Below are positions 36,506 through 47,084 of a DNA stretch of 64,000 nucleotides, in pieces. The DNA is from Timema cristinae (lineage: Eukaryota; Arthropoda; Insecta; Phasmatodea; Timematidae). The first letter of the stretch is position 1; each line of letters begins with the position of its first letter. The notes below the pieces were generated by a model. That model ran no database searches and was not told where the DNA came from. It saw only the letters and a list, made by a program, of their open reading frames with translations. Made by a program: the position numbers and the translations under genes. The stretch is taken from assembly GCA_039000515.1 (NCBI GenBank), contig JBCFYV010011135.1, forward strand, positions 15,142,376 to 15,206,375, given 5' to 3'.

Positions 36506-36639
36506 AGTGGGATTCTTCCAGCTTGCCGGGTAGGATGTTTGCGAACAAGATCTCTCCAACACACTCTCCAGAAACATTTCTCCTTTCATTAATCTTGACT
36601 TAGCAATGTTTATTACTTTCTAATACTTACTTACTCTAT

Positions 36640-36924
36640 GTGTCTATAAGGAAAACCTCTTTTCGCTTTATTTGGTAACTCTATTATATTTGTAAGAAGG
36701 TATGTAAAGGTGGATAGAATCATATAAAAGGGACGAACACAATATGACCTTTACAGTGAAAAGAATAACACAGTTCACACTTTACACTGCTGCCACTGGA
36801 CAAAGGAGTAATGGTTACCTCTTAAAGAAAATCGATAGTCACCGCCCAATCCCCCGACCTAGGTTTCATTCTATCGGAACTCATCAGAGAGGAGAGTGAA
36901 ACACACAACACAAATTCCTAAAAG

Positions 36925-36959
<35 letters not shown>

Positions 36960-37060
36960 AAAAGGAGAAAATGGAAAATTGTAAAGAATGTTAGGACACA
37001 TAGATAGGAACATGTAAAAGGTATAACATAAAGGACAAACACACATCATTTCATATAAAC
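36640..37060. mobile_element. Inverted-repeat MITE, relative of the element at 45905-46252
   Basis: Shares 'AAGGTGGATAGAATCATATAAA', 'TTCACACTTTACACTGCTGCC' and 'GGACA' motifs with the palindromic element at 45.9-46.3 kb. The right half is disrupted by a 28-base poly(A) run (36929-36956). Confidence 0.6.
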
Positions 37061-37217
37061 TTATTTATGTTGGTTATTAATGTTTCTTTACTCAATATAT
37101 ATATATATATATAGAGTTATGGTCTTCACACTATTTCACAAAAATCTTTTCTTTTTTCTTTAAAAATATTTTTTCTCTGTCCATATAGCTTTTCATACTA
37201 GTAAGTAAATTTTCTTA

Positions 37218-38118
37218 GGGGCCATCCATAAACTACGTCACACGTTAAGGGGAGGGGGGCAACGAAATGTGACATGTGTGACAAGGGACAGGAGGAGGGG
37301 TCAAAAGCTTTGTGACGTCACATGTTAGAATCTAAAATACTAAAACGCGAAATTTATATGTAAACCAAAAACTTAAAAATATTACTAACTCGATCTATAT
37401 TCATAAGGCTTATGTAGGTTTAAGTCGTCGGCGAGTGCACGCTCGCTGTCCTACCGTTCCTACCCCAGTGTTGAGGCATACATGTTTAAAAGATCGTGTG
37501 GCACATGTCGTCTATATTTTTCATCATACAAAGCCGCTAACCAACACAATCACATTTAAGGCAACAAGAGGTTTTACCTATCGCGAAAATTCGTCCTCAA
37601 AGAATTGCAGCTAGACGTGCCAGAGAAATTCTTTGTTTAATGAATGATGACGATGCTATATGGTTGGAAGAAAAAGATGTTGACACAAAGGATATTCCTG
37701 ACATTTATATCCAAAATGAAAACAAAGTGCCTGATATGCCAGTGATAAATAATATCAAGGAGTGGGTCCAAAGTCTGTGGACACAAGACGATTAAGTTTT
37801 GTATCTTTTATTAACAATATTAATCACTTATCGTTCTTTAATTGGTCTTTTGTTTTGCCCATTATCTAAAATATTTGACTTTATGTTAATTTTATTAAAG
37901 ATAATTTTTAATTTAAATAATTTTTTTTTTTAAAAACTGCTGTTTTAATATAATTACTTCTAAATATAAAATTGAAAAATATGTGACGTCACACCAGGAG
38001 GGAGGGGGTTTCACAAGTGTGACCACCTGTGACAAGGACGGGGGGGGGGGGGGGGGGAGAGGGAGGGGAGGAGTCGATAAATCATAAAATTTGTGTGACG
38101 TAATTTATGGATGGCCCC
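37218..38118. mobile_element. Harbinger-like DNA element with terminal inverted repeats and TTA duplication
   Basis: Left end GGGGCCATCCATAAACTACG, right end (reverse complement) GGGGCCATCCATAAATTACG, each flanked by TTA (37215-37217 and 38119-38121). A 3-bp T-A-rich duplication is typical of PIF/Harbinger elements. GC-rich subterminal blocks with 'TGACGTCACA' lie at both ends. The interior keeps a protein-coding remnant (next entry) but no DDE transposase that I can see. Confidence 0.82.
37480..37795 (+). pseudogene. Remnant ORF in the Harbinger-like element: zinc-finger-like start, acidic C-terminus
   Basis: One frame carries CGTCRLYFSSYKAANQHNH, which has the spacing of a C2H2-like finger. 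After a one-base shift the next frame reads RPQRIAARRAREILCLM, then an acidic stretch (EEKDVDTKDIPD) and ends VQSLWTQDD at a TAA (37793-37795). It looks like the end of an element-encoded accessory protein or a captured host fragment. Not recognised. Confidence 0.6.
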
Positions 38119-38121
38119 TTA

Positions 38122-40095
38122 GGGCTGATTGTATAATGTATAGGCTACATCTTTTTAAATTTCTGGATGCTGCTTATAATTATATAATGTAAAATAGTTT
38201 TATCTAAAGATAGGGGGTCTTATATATATACTTTATGATCATCTATAAAACTGTCTTCAAAACTTAAGATTGTATTGTTTAACTAATCTTAAATTCGCAT
38301 ATGTAAATTGATCAAGTTTTATTAGTTTTACTTTGTAAAACAGTTTTATATTTGTCTATTATTGTGCTTCAAATGTTTTAAAAGTCAAATAGAAACAGAT
38401 ATATATATATATATATATATATAATGTAAAATAAACTTTTTTTTTAAGTGTGGGTCCACATAGAACGATAGAACCATCATAATCTTGAGGCCGAAAATTT
38501 CCATTATTACTATAATTTCTTTAGCCTATGAGAAAGTGAAAAGTCTAATATTTTTAATCAATATTATTCTAAATAATGTTAAGTTCAGTAAAATTAAATA
38601 GTTTAAAAACAAAAATAGGTCTCTATTAAATTATATAGATTCACTATTATTAACTAATGTTCATCCATATTTTCGTGTTCGGATTATACATTAATTTGTC
38701 TTTGAATACAATAATATGAACTATTTATTCATTGTGAACAGTTATTAAGACGAGGTGTTTATAAAATATAAAAACATTTTCACTTAATGAGCTAAAATAT
38801 TAATATTCAATTATTTGCCCACCACACGCAACAAATATATTTTAAAAATTGATTTAAATCAATGAGTATTTTCATGCTCTTATGGTCAACTTTAGCCCTC
38901 AGCCTAAACTACAACACCTACTACGTTTCAAAAGGTGGGGAGGGAGGGGGTTGAACTAAACAAAGAGAGAGGAAAGGAACAATAAGTGTACTGGTCTCAC
39001 AACCCAGCTCTCTTGCGCACACATGTGTATATATACACACACACACAGACAATATCTCAGCCCATGAACTTTAAAATTACAAGAGGTTTGTGGATTTCTG
39101 TATGACTATTATAGCGCCTTAAATATCGATGCTTAAATTGAAGGCCTACCGTTCTTAGGCAAATACAGTGATTCTTATTTCTGATTTAACATAGTAGGAA
39201 CATAATTTTAAAGCTTCAAAATATTGGAATAAATGGTTATTAGTTTGTCTCGTAACTTCTTAAACGATCGGGGCAACGCTGTAAATGGAAGACCGTAGTA
39301 AATTGCAAACGGTACACATAGTTCCTGGTATTGCTACAAGCAGTGTTACACATTGGTTACCAAACTAATTTTAATTTTATAAATAACTTTTTAAAACCTA
39401 GTATTAACTTAATAAATTATAAATAAATAGCTAAAACAAGGAGAAAAATATTATCTAGCTTTGTGATTTATTATTTTTCCAACATTAATACTTACATAAA
39501 TATTAATCTTGTTAAAGTAATTATTCATTTAAGAAATAAAAAATAGGACCTTAATTAAAAATCATAATCCAAGAAAATTGAAGTAAAAATAGTAATGCTT
39601 AATGTAGTAAAATTCAATTTTGAATATTTCACTTAATGAAGTCATTATTAATTAGCAAAATAGTGCAAGGATGAAAATGTGATAGTTTTAAATGTATAAT
39701 TTAATTTGTATGATTAGTAAAAGTAATACAGAATCTTCTTTATAGATAATATAAATTCCTTTTCATTGGCGAAAACCGATTTAAAATCCATAGAACGGTT
39801 TTGTCACAATCTTTTATTTTGTAATACATGTTTTTATGGGTGAACGAGTGTGGACTGTCCCTTAACATTTCCTTCGTGCAGAAGACAGTTAACCTCTTAT
39901 TGTTGAAAGCTTCCTTGGCCAAGGCAATCCTCGACCTAATTTCCTTGGTGCAGTAGGTATCCTTTGCTTTATATATTAGCCAAATTCTGCACTAGTGGGT
40001 GCTTATACTAAGGGTGCTAGTCTTGTCTTGTTTGGTATGTCGGGGTCAGAAAGGTCAGGGATGCCCAGATATTCCAGATATCCAAATCACGCAAG
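38122..40095. other. AT-rich intronic stretch
   Basis: SCAPER intron 2. Holds a (TA)n run at 38399-38422 and a (CA)n run near 39030-39045. No gene or classifiable element seen. Confidence 0.5.
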
Positions 40096-40099
40096 TTAA

Positions 40100-40315
40100 A
40101 ATGCCGAGCTCACCCGGCCCGGTTTTCTGGTGACATTGTGGTTGTGGTTCAAATCCTTGCCTGGTGTACAGAGGGTAATTTTTACCAAATGACTTTCTCC
40201 GTTCTCTCCAATCAAATGTGGGTACCTTTCCTCTGAAATTTTATATTTTTAATATTTATCATTAATATAAATGAGGATAACCTGGACAGGTGGTAAGACT
40301 TTTAATTTTAAAATA
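40100..40315 (+). mobile_element. SINE remnant
   Basis: 'CACCCGGCCCGGTTTTCTGG' head, B box 'GTGGTTCAAATCC', body 'CCAAATGACTTTCTCC', decayed tail. Confidence 0.6.
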
Positions 40316-40589
40316 AATTGTGCAGCCATTAACAAGGAACAAAGGACTAAAAATTAGATAAGTAAATATAAAATCTCAAATCTTATAAACTCTATTTTTA
40401 ATTTACAAAAATCTTGATAAATTCATTCCCCTTTAAATTAAAATGTATATTAAATTCTAGCAACATCCAACATTGACTTTATATAAAACACTCTACAGCT
40501 ATGTATATTGTAGTCTTGTTACTTTATTTGAATTTAACATAGAATGTTTTAAATGTGTTAATTTTTTTTTTACATCCATTACTGTTTCC

Positions 40590-40855
40590 AGCCTGTGGCC
40601 TGAATCAGTTTTTTATTCAAGCCTATATTTTCCACTACTGACGTATTAGGTCTGCCGTAGCTTCATCTGCCTTATACTCTAATTTAAGACAAGGCCAGAC
40701 ACAACATCCAGTCACCACACATTAATTAATCACTGTAAAAGGATAAACCCCTTTTTACCAATGATACAGTTTTTGGCCAGGTTGAGAATTGAACCCAGGA
40801 CCCTTAGCTCATAAGACAGACACGCTACAAACTGAGCTAAGGTGTTGGATTGTAA
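40590..40855 (-). mobile_element. SINE family 4, minus orientation
   Basis: On the minus strand the head reads 'CACCTTAGCTCAGTTTGTAG' and B box 'CTGGGTTCAATTCTCAACC', a tRNA-derived start. The body contains 'GTAGCTTCATCTGCCTTATA' (plus strand). A second copy lies at 55187-55456. Confidence 0.82.
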
Positions 40856-40965
40856 AATTATAAATTATCTTATACATTAAAAAATAAATTAAAGGTTTTT
40901 CATTATTGGTTCAAATTATTATAACTGTAAATTTCCCAATCTTTATATCTAATTTATTTTGTTTT

Positions 40966-41230
<265 letters not shown>

Positions 41231-41385
41231 TCAATATTTTCATATATAACTAATTGCTTTACTAATTAAAATGTTATGACTGTTTTATATTGTATAACTA
41301 TTACATATTTATTTTAAATTACCACTATCACATTTATTTTGATACATTTACAACTGAATTATATATTTTTTAAACTATTCTTATC

Positions 41386-41571
41386 ACTCGCTTTGGTGGC
41401 TGCATGGTCTAAGGTTTAATCCCCGTCGGTTTACTGAGGGTGTCTTGATCGGTTCCCAATTTCTCTTCACCCAAATGTGGGTGCACTTCCTTTTCCCTAA
41501 CCCTATCATTTTAATTAGTAACTATATAAGTGTGTAACCTGAATAGTTAAGACTCAGTGCAAAATAAAATA
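41386..41571 (+). mobile_element. SINE remnant with internal deletion
   Basis: Head 'CACTCGCTTTGGTGGCTGCA' and body/tail are present but the anticodon-arm-like region is deleted ('GGTCTAAGGTTTAATCCCCG'). Old copy. Confidence 0.7.
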
Positions 41572-41589
41572 TTTTAACTTAGTTTCTTA

Positions 41590-42090
41590 TTACATACTAG
41601 ATAGCTGTTGCCCGCGGCTTTGCTCGCGTGGAAGTTGATTATATACAAATACGAAAATATACATATGTATTTACAGATTAATTTAAAATATTACGTTACG
41701 TTGATGACCATAACTTGACCTCAGATCAAAAATAATGCAAGTCCAATACAAACTTTCACCCCCTTTTTCATCCCTTATTAAATACAATTTCCAAAATTCC
41801 TGAAACACGTATTTATTTGTTTTACGTCAATAACCGAAATACAAAATTTTGTTTATGTAACTTTCAAAATGACGGACTTTCATACATATTATCATACATA
41901 TTATCATACATATTATCATCCATATTATCATCCCCTATTTTGACCCCTTTGGGGTGGAATTTTCTAAAATCCTTTCTTAGTGGGTGCCTACATAACAAAA
42001 TGAATATACAGTCCGAATTTCATGCTTGTAGCCTTGATAGTTTGCGCTCGGCGATGATGAATCAGTCAGTCAGTCAGTCAGTCAGGACAT
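41590..42090 (+). repeat. Dispersed repeat ('TTGCCCGCGGCTTTGCTCGC' type) next to SCAPER exon 3
   Basis: Begins with the widespread invertebrate motif TAGCTGTTGCCCGCGGC and ends with the tetranucleotide (CAGT)n / 'GATGAATCAGTCAG' at 42055-42084. Both ends are familiar from dispersed repeats of arthropod genomes. It ends about 86 bp before the exon 3 acceptor. The internal 'ATATTATCATAC' subrepeat lies at 41886-41935. Confidence 0.75.
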
Positions 42091-42175
42091 GTTATTTTAT
42101 TTCTTATTACATATTAAAATGTTCTTCCACAATATTACAATATATTTATTACTTATCTTTTTTTCTTTTCTTTAG

Positions 42176-42279
42176 AACTCCAAGCCAGGCACTGGGCATT
42201 TCTTTTTGGAAATTTGCAAAGAGCTGTTGATGATATTTACCAGACGTGTGAATCCAACGAAAGTGTTTCCGAATGCAAG
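42176..42279 (+). CDS. SCAPER: SCAPER exon 3: N-terminal domain core
   Basis: Acceptor TTTCTTTAG, donor AAG|GTAAAT, phase 1 to phase 0. Encodes [18 protein letters not shown] followed by [15 protein letters not shown], closely matching human 'RARYWAFLFDNLRRAVDEIY' and 'TCESDQSVVECKE'. The best-conserved block in the gene and the anchor for its identification. Confidence 0.97.
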
Positions 42280-42593
42280 GTAAATTAGCCCTTAATGAGA
42301 AACCTCATTGATTTGTTCTTTTCCTTCCTTGTATTTTCTTTTCCTTTCATACCATATAAGCCGAGTGAAATTTAATGTAAGTATTTAAAAAAAAACTTAT
42401 TTTAATCTTATCCTTTTTTGTTATGTGTTATTGACTTAAACTACAAATAAAATTTGATTCATATGCTTTTCATAAATAGAGAAGAGAACTTGCTTGAGGG
42501 GCATGTCGATCGTAGAGATGTTAGATGACCCATAATGCTTTGCAAAATCAACTAAACACACCTGAGTGCCAACACTTTTTGCCAAGCCGCTAA

Positions 42594-42988
42594 GGGGCTG
42601 TCCATAAACTATGTACACATATAGGGTGCTCGGCGTGACCAAGTGTGACGTGGGGGGAGGGAGAGTCAGATAAGGTGTGACATCATATTATAATTAAGCA
42701 TATTGGGGAGCAGCATTCTTGTGTTAATAAACCTGTCTGCGTGCACACTTAAACAAATAATGATTGACTCGTCAACTTCAATTGTTAAACTTGGCAATAA
42801 CTTATGAACACATTTCACTAAAAAGGTTATACAATCTCTCTAATTAAAAACACTTTTTAAATAGGGGTGAGGGGTTACATGATATTGTGAGATAACATTG
42901 GAAAGGAGGTTCACTAAATGGTGATAAGGGGAAGAGGGGTAAAAGAACTAAAACAAAAATTAGCGTTACTTAGCTTATGAATATCCCC
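42594..42988. mobile_element. Second Harbinger-like MITE with TAA duplication
   Basis: Left end GGGGCTGTCCATAAACTATG, right end (reverse complement) GGGGATATTCATAAGCTAAG, both related to the termini at 37218-38118. Flanked by TAA at 42591-42593 and 42989-42991. It is 395 bp, diverged, with no coding remnant. Confidence 0.7.
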
Positions 42989-43111
42989 TAATCACTTTTA
43001 GGGAAAGGATTCCAAACTGAAAGAGGTGTTAATTTCTAGGCCTTTATTGAATACCTAACATAGGATTTTATCTTTACCTCACTTTGACTCTCAATATTCT
43101 CAATTTGGTAG

Positions 43112-43257
43112 GAAGTAATCTTGGTCCTTGAAAACTACACGCGAGACTTCCATAGTTTGATAGAGTGGTACCGACTGAGGTGGGAGTACGACAACACCCC
43201 ACCACCTCAACGGCCCAACTCCCTGACTTGGAAGTGAGGAAGTCCTCATCGGGGAAG
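43112..43257 (+). CDS. SCAPER: SCAPER exon 4, with a one-base frameshift
   Basis: Acceptor TTGGTAG, donor AAG|GTAGGT. Encodes [19 protein letters not shown], a Tyr/Arg-rich stretch, RPNSLTW, then after a one-base loss EVRKSSSGK; human has 'RPTSLAWEVRKMSPGR'. As given, the frame hits TGA at 43235-43237 right after TGG AAG. Adding one G to the GG at 43230-43231 restores the conserved W-E-V-R-K and makes the exon 147 nt, so its phases fit exons 3 and 5. Either a sequencing/assembly error or a real allele-specific mutation. Confidence 0.92.
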
Positions 43258-43389
43258 GTAGGTCATGTATCACAATCAGAATTTTCACATCTTGATAGGG
43301 GATTTGTTTTTTCTGGGTTCAAGAAAACATTTCTTTTTTTCTTTTTAATTTCACTCTAAGATCCAGGCGGTTAATTTATCTTTAAAGCT

Positions 43390-43945
43390 CGCAATCAAGC
43401 CATACCGACCGAATGGTCGCCATCTGTTGGTGAAGATTGTGCCAACTTCTGCAGACAGAGGGTGTTGTGTAGTTTGCACAACAAATCCTCCGATTGTTAA
43501 TCTCAGTTTTCTAGACCAGAGATGCTGCTCTTCCATTCAAGTAACTCCTCATTTGTCCTTACAAAGCCGAGTTGATCCCGCTCCAGACCCATTATCAAGA
43601 AGCGCCGAGACCCGCCTCAATGGCGTAGTCGGCTAACGCACTAGTTGTGTTGAGCTCGACTGCTGAGGACGGGGAGATCGAGGTTCGAATCTTGGTCGGG
43701 TGAACTGGGGGTGATTTTTCCTAAATAGTTTTCCACTCTTGCTCCACGCAAATGCGGATTCACTTCCTCTAATTCAACCTTCCCAATTCCTAATCCATTA
43801 GTGTAATTAGTACTTAAAGCGTATAACCTGAACGGGTAGTAAGACGCGGTGCTAAATAATAAAAAAATAATAAAAAAGAAGCGCCGGGGATTGAACCCAA
43901 GAATTCTGGATTGGTAGCTGGGAATTCTAACCGCTAGACCACAGA
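43390..43945 (-). mobile_element. Older SINE-like repeat, minus orientation, split by a SINE
   Basis: At the right end the minus strand reads 'GTGGTCTAGCGGTTAGAATT' and 'TTGGGTTCAATCCCCGG', a tRNA-like head with A and B boxes. Sequence resumes across the family-1 insertion at 43608-43875. The full extent to the left is uncertain. Confidence 0.6.
43608..43875 (+). mobile_element. tRNA-derived SINE (family 1) with target duplications
   Basis: Near-consensus copy in SCAPER intron 4, bounded by the 11-bp duplication AAGAAGCGCCG (43597-43607 and 43876-43886), inside an older tRNA-related repeat of opposite orientation. Confidence 0.94.
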
Positions 43946-44083
43946 TAAACTACAAATTCCAATAAAAACTAATTTAATTTTTCTTTAAATTTAAATATTG
44001 AGTCCCATATTTTCTTGAATCTCAAATATCCTTAAAAATTCTAGTAATCATGTACTCGAGGGTCTCGTCATTAATCCCTAATA

Positions 44084-44340
44084 CCCACCTCGGTGATGTA
44101 GTTGGCTCTCACACTAGATTCGTGTTAAGCTAGACTGCCGAGGACAGGGAGATTGAAGTTCGAATCTCACTCAGGTGAACTTGTGGTGGTTTTTCCTAAA
44201 TGGTTTTCCATTCTCCCTCCACTCAAATGTGAGTTCATTTCCTATAAAATTAAACTCTCCCAATTCCTAATGCATTTGCGTAATTAGTACTCAAGCATAT
44301 AACCCGAACGGGTAGTAAGACACGGTGTTAAATAAATAAA
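44084..44340 (+). mobile_element. tRNA-derived SINE (family 1), diverged
   Basis: Head 'CCCACCTCGGTGATGTAGTT', B box GTTCGAATCTC, body and tail 'AACCCGAACGGGTAGTAAGA'. It ends about 50 bp before the exon 5 acceptor. Confidence 0.88.
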
Positions 44341-44392
44341 ATTAAATAATACTCCTTAATGTTAGTGTAATATCAAAGTATTATGATTACAG

Positions 44393-44471
44393 AGTCGTAG
44401 CGCAATGGGACCGAAGAGATCTCCACAAAATAAAACTTATGACCCGGCCGTGGTCTTGGCCGCACAACTGG
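44393..44471 (+). CDS. SCAPER: SCAPER exon 5 (short form)
   Basis: Acceptor ATGATTACAG; open in phase 0 as SRSAMGPKRSPQNKTYD then PAVVLAAQL; donor CTGG|GTAAAA, leaving phase 1. The exon has no clear human counterpart, but it is required: exon 4 ends in phase 0 and exon 6 needs one carried base, and this exon converts between them exactly. The donor is weak (no G at +5), and the frame stays open beyond it (next entry). Confidence 0.65.
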
Positions 44472-45487
44472 GTAAAAAACATACATTTTTAGAGATGCAA
44501 CAAGCCACGAATGATATTCCTACCACTCAATCCATTGATAACACAAAACAGTTGTGCCAAACTTGTCAAGTGAAACTTCCATTCCCGCGATATTAATTAA
44601 TAAAAGTGAAGGTATTAAGATGACTGATGTCACTAAGGTTAACAGTGATGAAAAAATAATAGAAAAAGCAACTATTTCTACAATAATTGATTATTATAAA
44701 GCTGATCAAACTATTGCAGCTAATGTCAGTTTGATGGCTGACAAAGATGAAGCTGCCATAATTACAGATACAGTTACGCCTTTAACCACACCAGCTGTGC
44801 TGCTAACTAATACGCCTGAATCTCCCAACATGGAAAATACAAATCTAGGTGGAGCCGAAAATGAGATAAATGTTGATTTGAAAATTGAAACAAATAATGA
44901 AATATTGTGTGAAATAGCTAAAGCTAACATACCAGTGGTTCCATTGGTACATGTAACACCGGTAGAGAGTTGTAGCTTTAGTGAAAATCAATCAGTTGGA
45001 AGTAAGTCATTTGCATGTAACAACACTCACCAATCAAGGAATTTAAAAAATAATGCTTCAAACAAAGAGGTTGGTGATATTGAAAATCAAATTACCAATA
45101 TTTTAAACGATGGAATTCATGCTAATGATGCTTTAATTACAAGTTTGGATAAATCTGTCATCAGTACATCGGTACATGATGGCGTGTCTATGGCTAAGCA
45201 GTTAGACAACGTAACTGAGGAAGACAAGCCCTCCATGGTCCACCAGGCATCCCAGACAGACATGGAACTTTGCATTGAGGATTCTGATGGGGGTTTGAAG
45301 TTCATTCCTGTTGCCCAAACCAATCTCTTTGGCCCCTATCGCTACCACCAACACTGCAACCGTCATCACTACGACAGTATCTACTGCACCGATGCCACCA
45401 AACAGTAATAAACCTCTCCTTCGCAGTACAGGTTGGTTCTGGAGATTAATGACATTACTCAATATAGTTTTAGGTTATTTGGAATAG
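44393..45487 (+). other. Candidate extended/alternative terminal exon with hydrophobic tail (frameshifted)
   Basis: Reading on past 44471, the frame stays open to 44596. A second, 285-codon frame (44554-45408) continues with non-repetitive Asn/Thr/acidic coding-like sequence (for example HQASQTDMELCIEDSDGG). A third stretch, back in the first frame, ends with TGWFWRLMTLLNIVLGYLE and TAG at 45485-45487. The first and last pieces share a frame, so two compensating one-base changes (near 44545 and 45310-45350) would give one ~360-codon ORF. ATTAAA at about 45738 could serve polyadenylation. It could be an alternative 3' end of SCAPER, a nested gene or a decayed gene; the function is unknown. Confidence 0.45.
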
Positions 45488-45904
45488 AGCACAAGGCCAA
45501 ATGGTGGTTTCAATCAAGGGGGGATAGCCGGCACACTTATCTGAGTAATATTGGAAGTTGTTTGGATATAACACTAAAAAACAACAACATATAAGCAAAT
45601 TTCACATGACAAGATTTCATTGCCACAGACAGCTTATTCTTGTTAAGATTATAGACTGATGATCTTAGATGAACTGCAAGGTTGACAACTGATTGTTTTT
45701 CAGTTATGATTTCAATGTATGGATGGCAGTGATTGGATTAAATATTTATATCCATGTGTACAAAGAAATTTTTACTAAACTGACTTTGCTACAGTCTGAA
45801 AACGGTTTGTGCTTATGTAGATAGAAAAACTAAAAGTTGTGTTATATAAACGTATATATTATATATATATATATATAAAACACAACTTCTCTTCCTCTTT
45901 AAGG

Positions 45905-46252
45905 AAAACCTCTCTTCTCTATTTGAGGTAATTTGTAATATATAATTGGAAGAAAGTACAGGAAAGGTGTATAGAAAACATATAAAAGGGAACAAAACAA
46001 TATGGCTGTTACAATGTAAAGATGAACACACTTTACATTGGCGCCACCAAACAGATCGATATTGGCTGACTCTTTATGAAAATCGATTGTCACCCATCTT
46101 AAAGAGGCAGCCAATAACTCTGTCCAGTGGCAGCACTGTAAAGTGTGAACTGTGTTCTTTTCATCGTAAAAGCTACATTATGTTTGTTTTCTTGTATATG
46201 TTTCTATCCACCTTTCCTTTACCTTCTTCCAAATATATATTACAACTTCTAT
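45905..46252. mobile_element. Palindromic MITE
   Basis: Arms of about 110 bp face each other: left 'GGAAGAAAGTACAGGAAAGG' to 'ACACTTTACATTGGCGCCAC', right (reverse complement) 'GGAAGAAGGTAAAGGAAAGG' to 'ACACTTTACAGTGCTGCCAC'. A related copy is at 36640-37060. No coding content; frames across it are artefacts. Confidence 0.75.
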
Positions 46253-46414
46253 TCCATTATTATTAATATATTCATTCTGGTTTAAACCTTAATATAAATT
46301 AAGAATATAGCCCCATGAAAGACTTAATAAAGTTTATTTAATTAAATAATTATATACGCTGGGTATAATGATATGGAGAAGTTGAATAATTGCATGGAAC
46401 TTATTTTATTGTTC

Positions 46415-46605
46415 GGATTGTCTAAAGTATTGCTTTCTCAATTGACTGTCTGTTGACAGGGAGATGGGGGTTCAAATCCTGGTCTGGTTAACTGAGAGTG
46501 TTTTTTCCTAAACTGTTTTCCACTCTACCTCTAAATTCAACCCTCCTGATGCCTAACATAATAGCCTAAACGGGTAGTGAAATGCAGTGATAAAAATAAA
46601 TAATT
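46415..46605 (+). mobile_element. SINE remnant just before SCAPER exon 6
   Basis: B box GGGGGTTCAAATCCTGG, body 'TTTTCCTAAACTGTTTTCC', tail 'CTAAACGGGTAGTGAAATGC'. It ends about 20 bp before the exon 6 acceptor, so the exon's polypyrimidine tract directly abuts SINE sequence. Confidence 0.75.
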
Positions 46606-46626
46606 TAAATTTTGTTTGTTTGACAG

Positions 46627-46934
46627 TGGCGCTTCGATCACCTGTGGCGTCCCCTCGCACCCCGGCGCGTAGTGCTGCAACACTCGGTGTGGTTTCTGGG
46701 GTAGTGAAGCCACCCCCTGCGTACTCTACTGTGTCGCGATACACCGGCGGTCCAATCTCTGTGGTACCTAAGCCGGTGGTGAGCTCTGGACCCCGTTTAG
46801 TGCGGAGTCGCACCTCGGCAGAGGTAAGGCCTCTAAGCAAGGGCTTCCCCTCTACAAGGAGACTTGCACCTTTGGGGTCTCCGCCGACAACCACAGCTGC
46901 AAGACTTCATAAACCTGTGCTCACCCCAAGACAG
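46627..46934 (+). CDS. SCAPER: SCAPER exon 6
   Basis: Acceptor TTTGTTTGACAG, donor ACAG|GTAAGA, phase 1 to phase 0, 308 nt. Encodes a GC-rich, Pro/Ser/Thr/Arg-rich disordered stretch (RSPVASPRTPARSAATLG ... HKPVLTPRQ). It corresponds in position to the low-complexity region of SCAPER between the N-terminal domain and SWADKVK. No catalytic motif. Its base composition contrasts strongly with the introns. Confidence 0.85.
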
Positions 46935-47084
46935 GTAAGAAAATGTTAATTTCCAATTATCTATGGTAAGTTGCTACTTGATGGAACAAATTCATTCACT
47001 AAACAAGAATAAAAAATATTTCCTAATCAAGTAGCCATATTTCATAGGCAGGTCATTTATGAACAATTATCATCATAAACTGTG

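Noticed and set aside
45899..46266. ORFs of 71-106 codons on both strands
   Set aside because: They run through a palindromic MITE.
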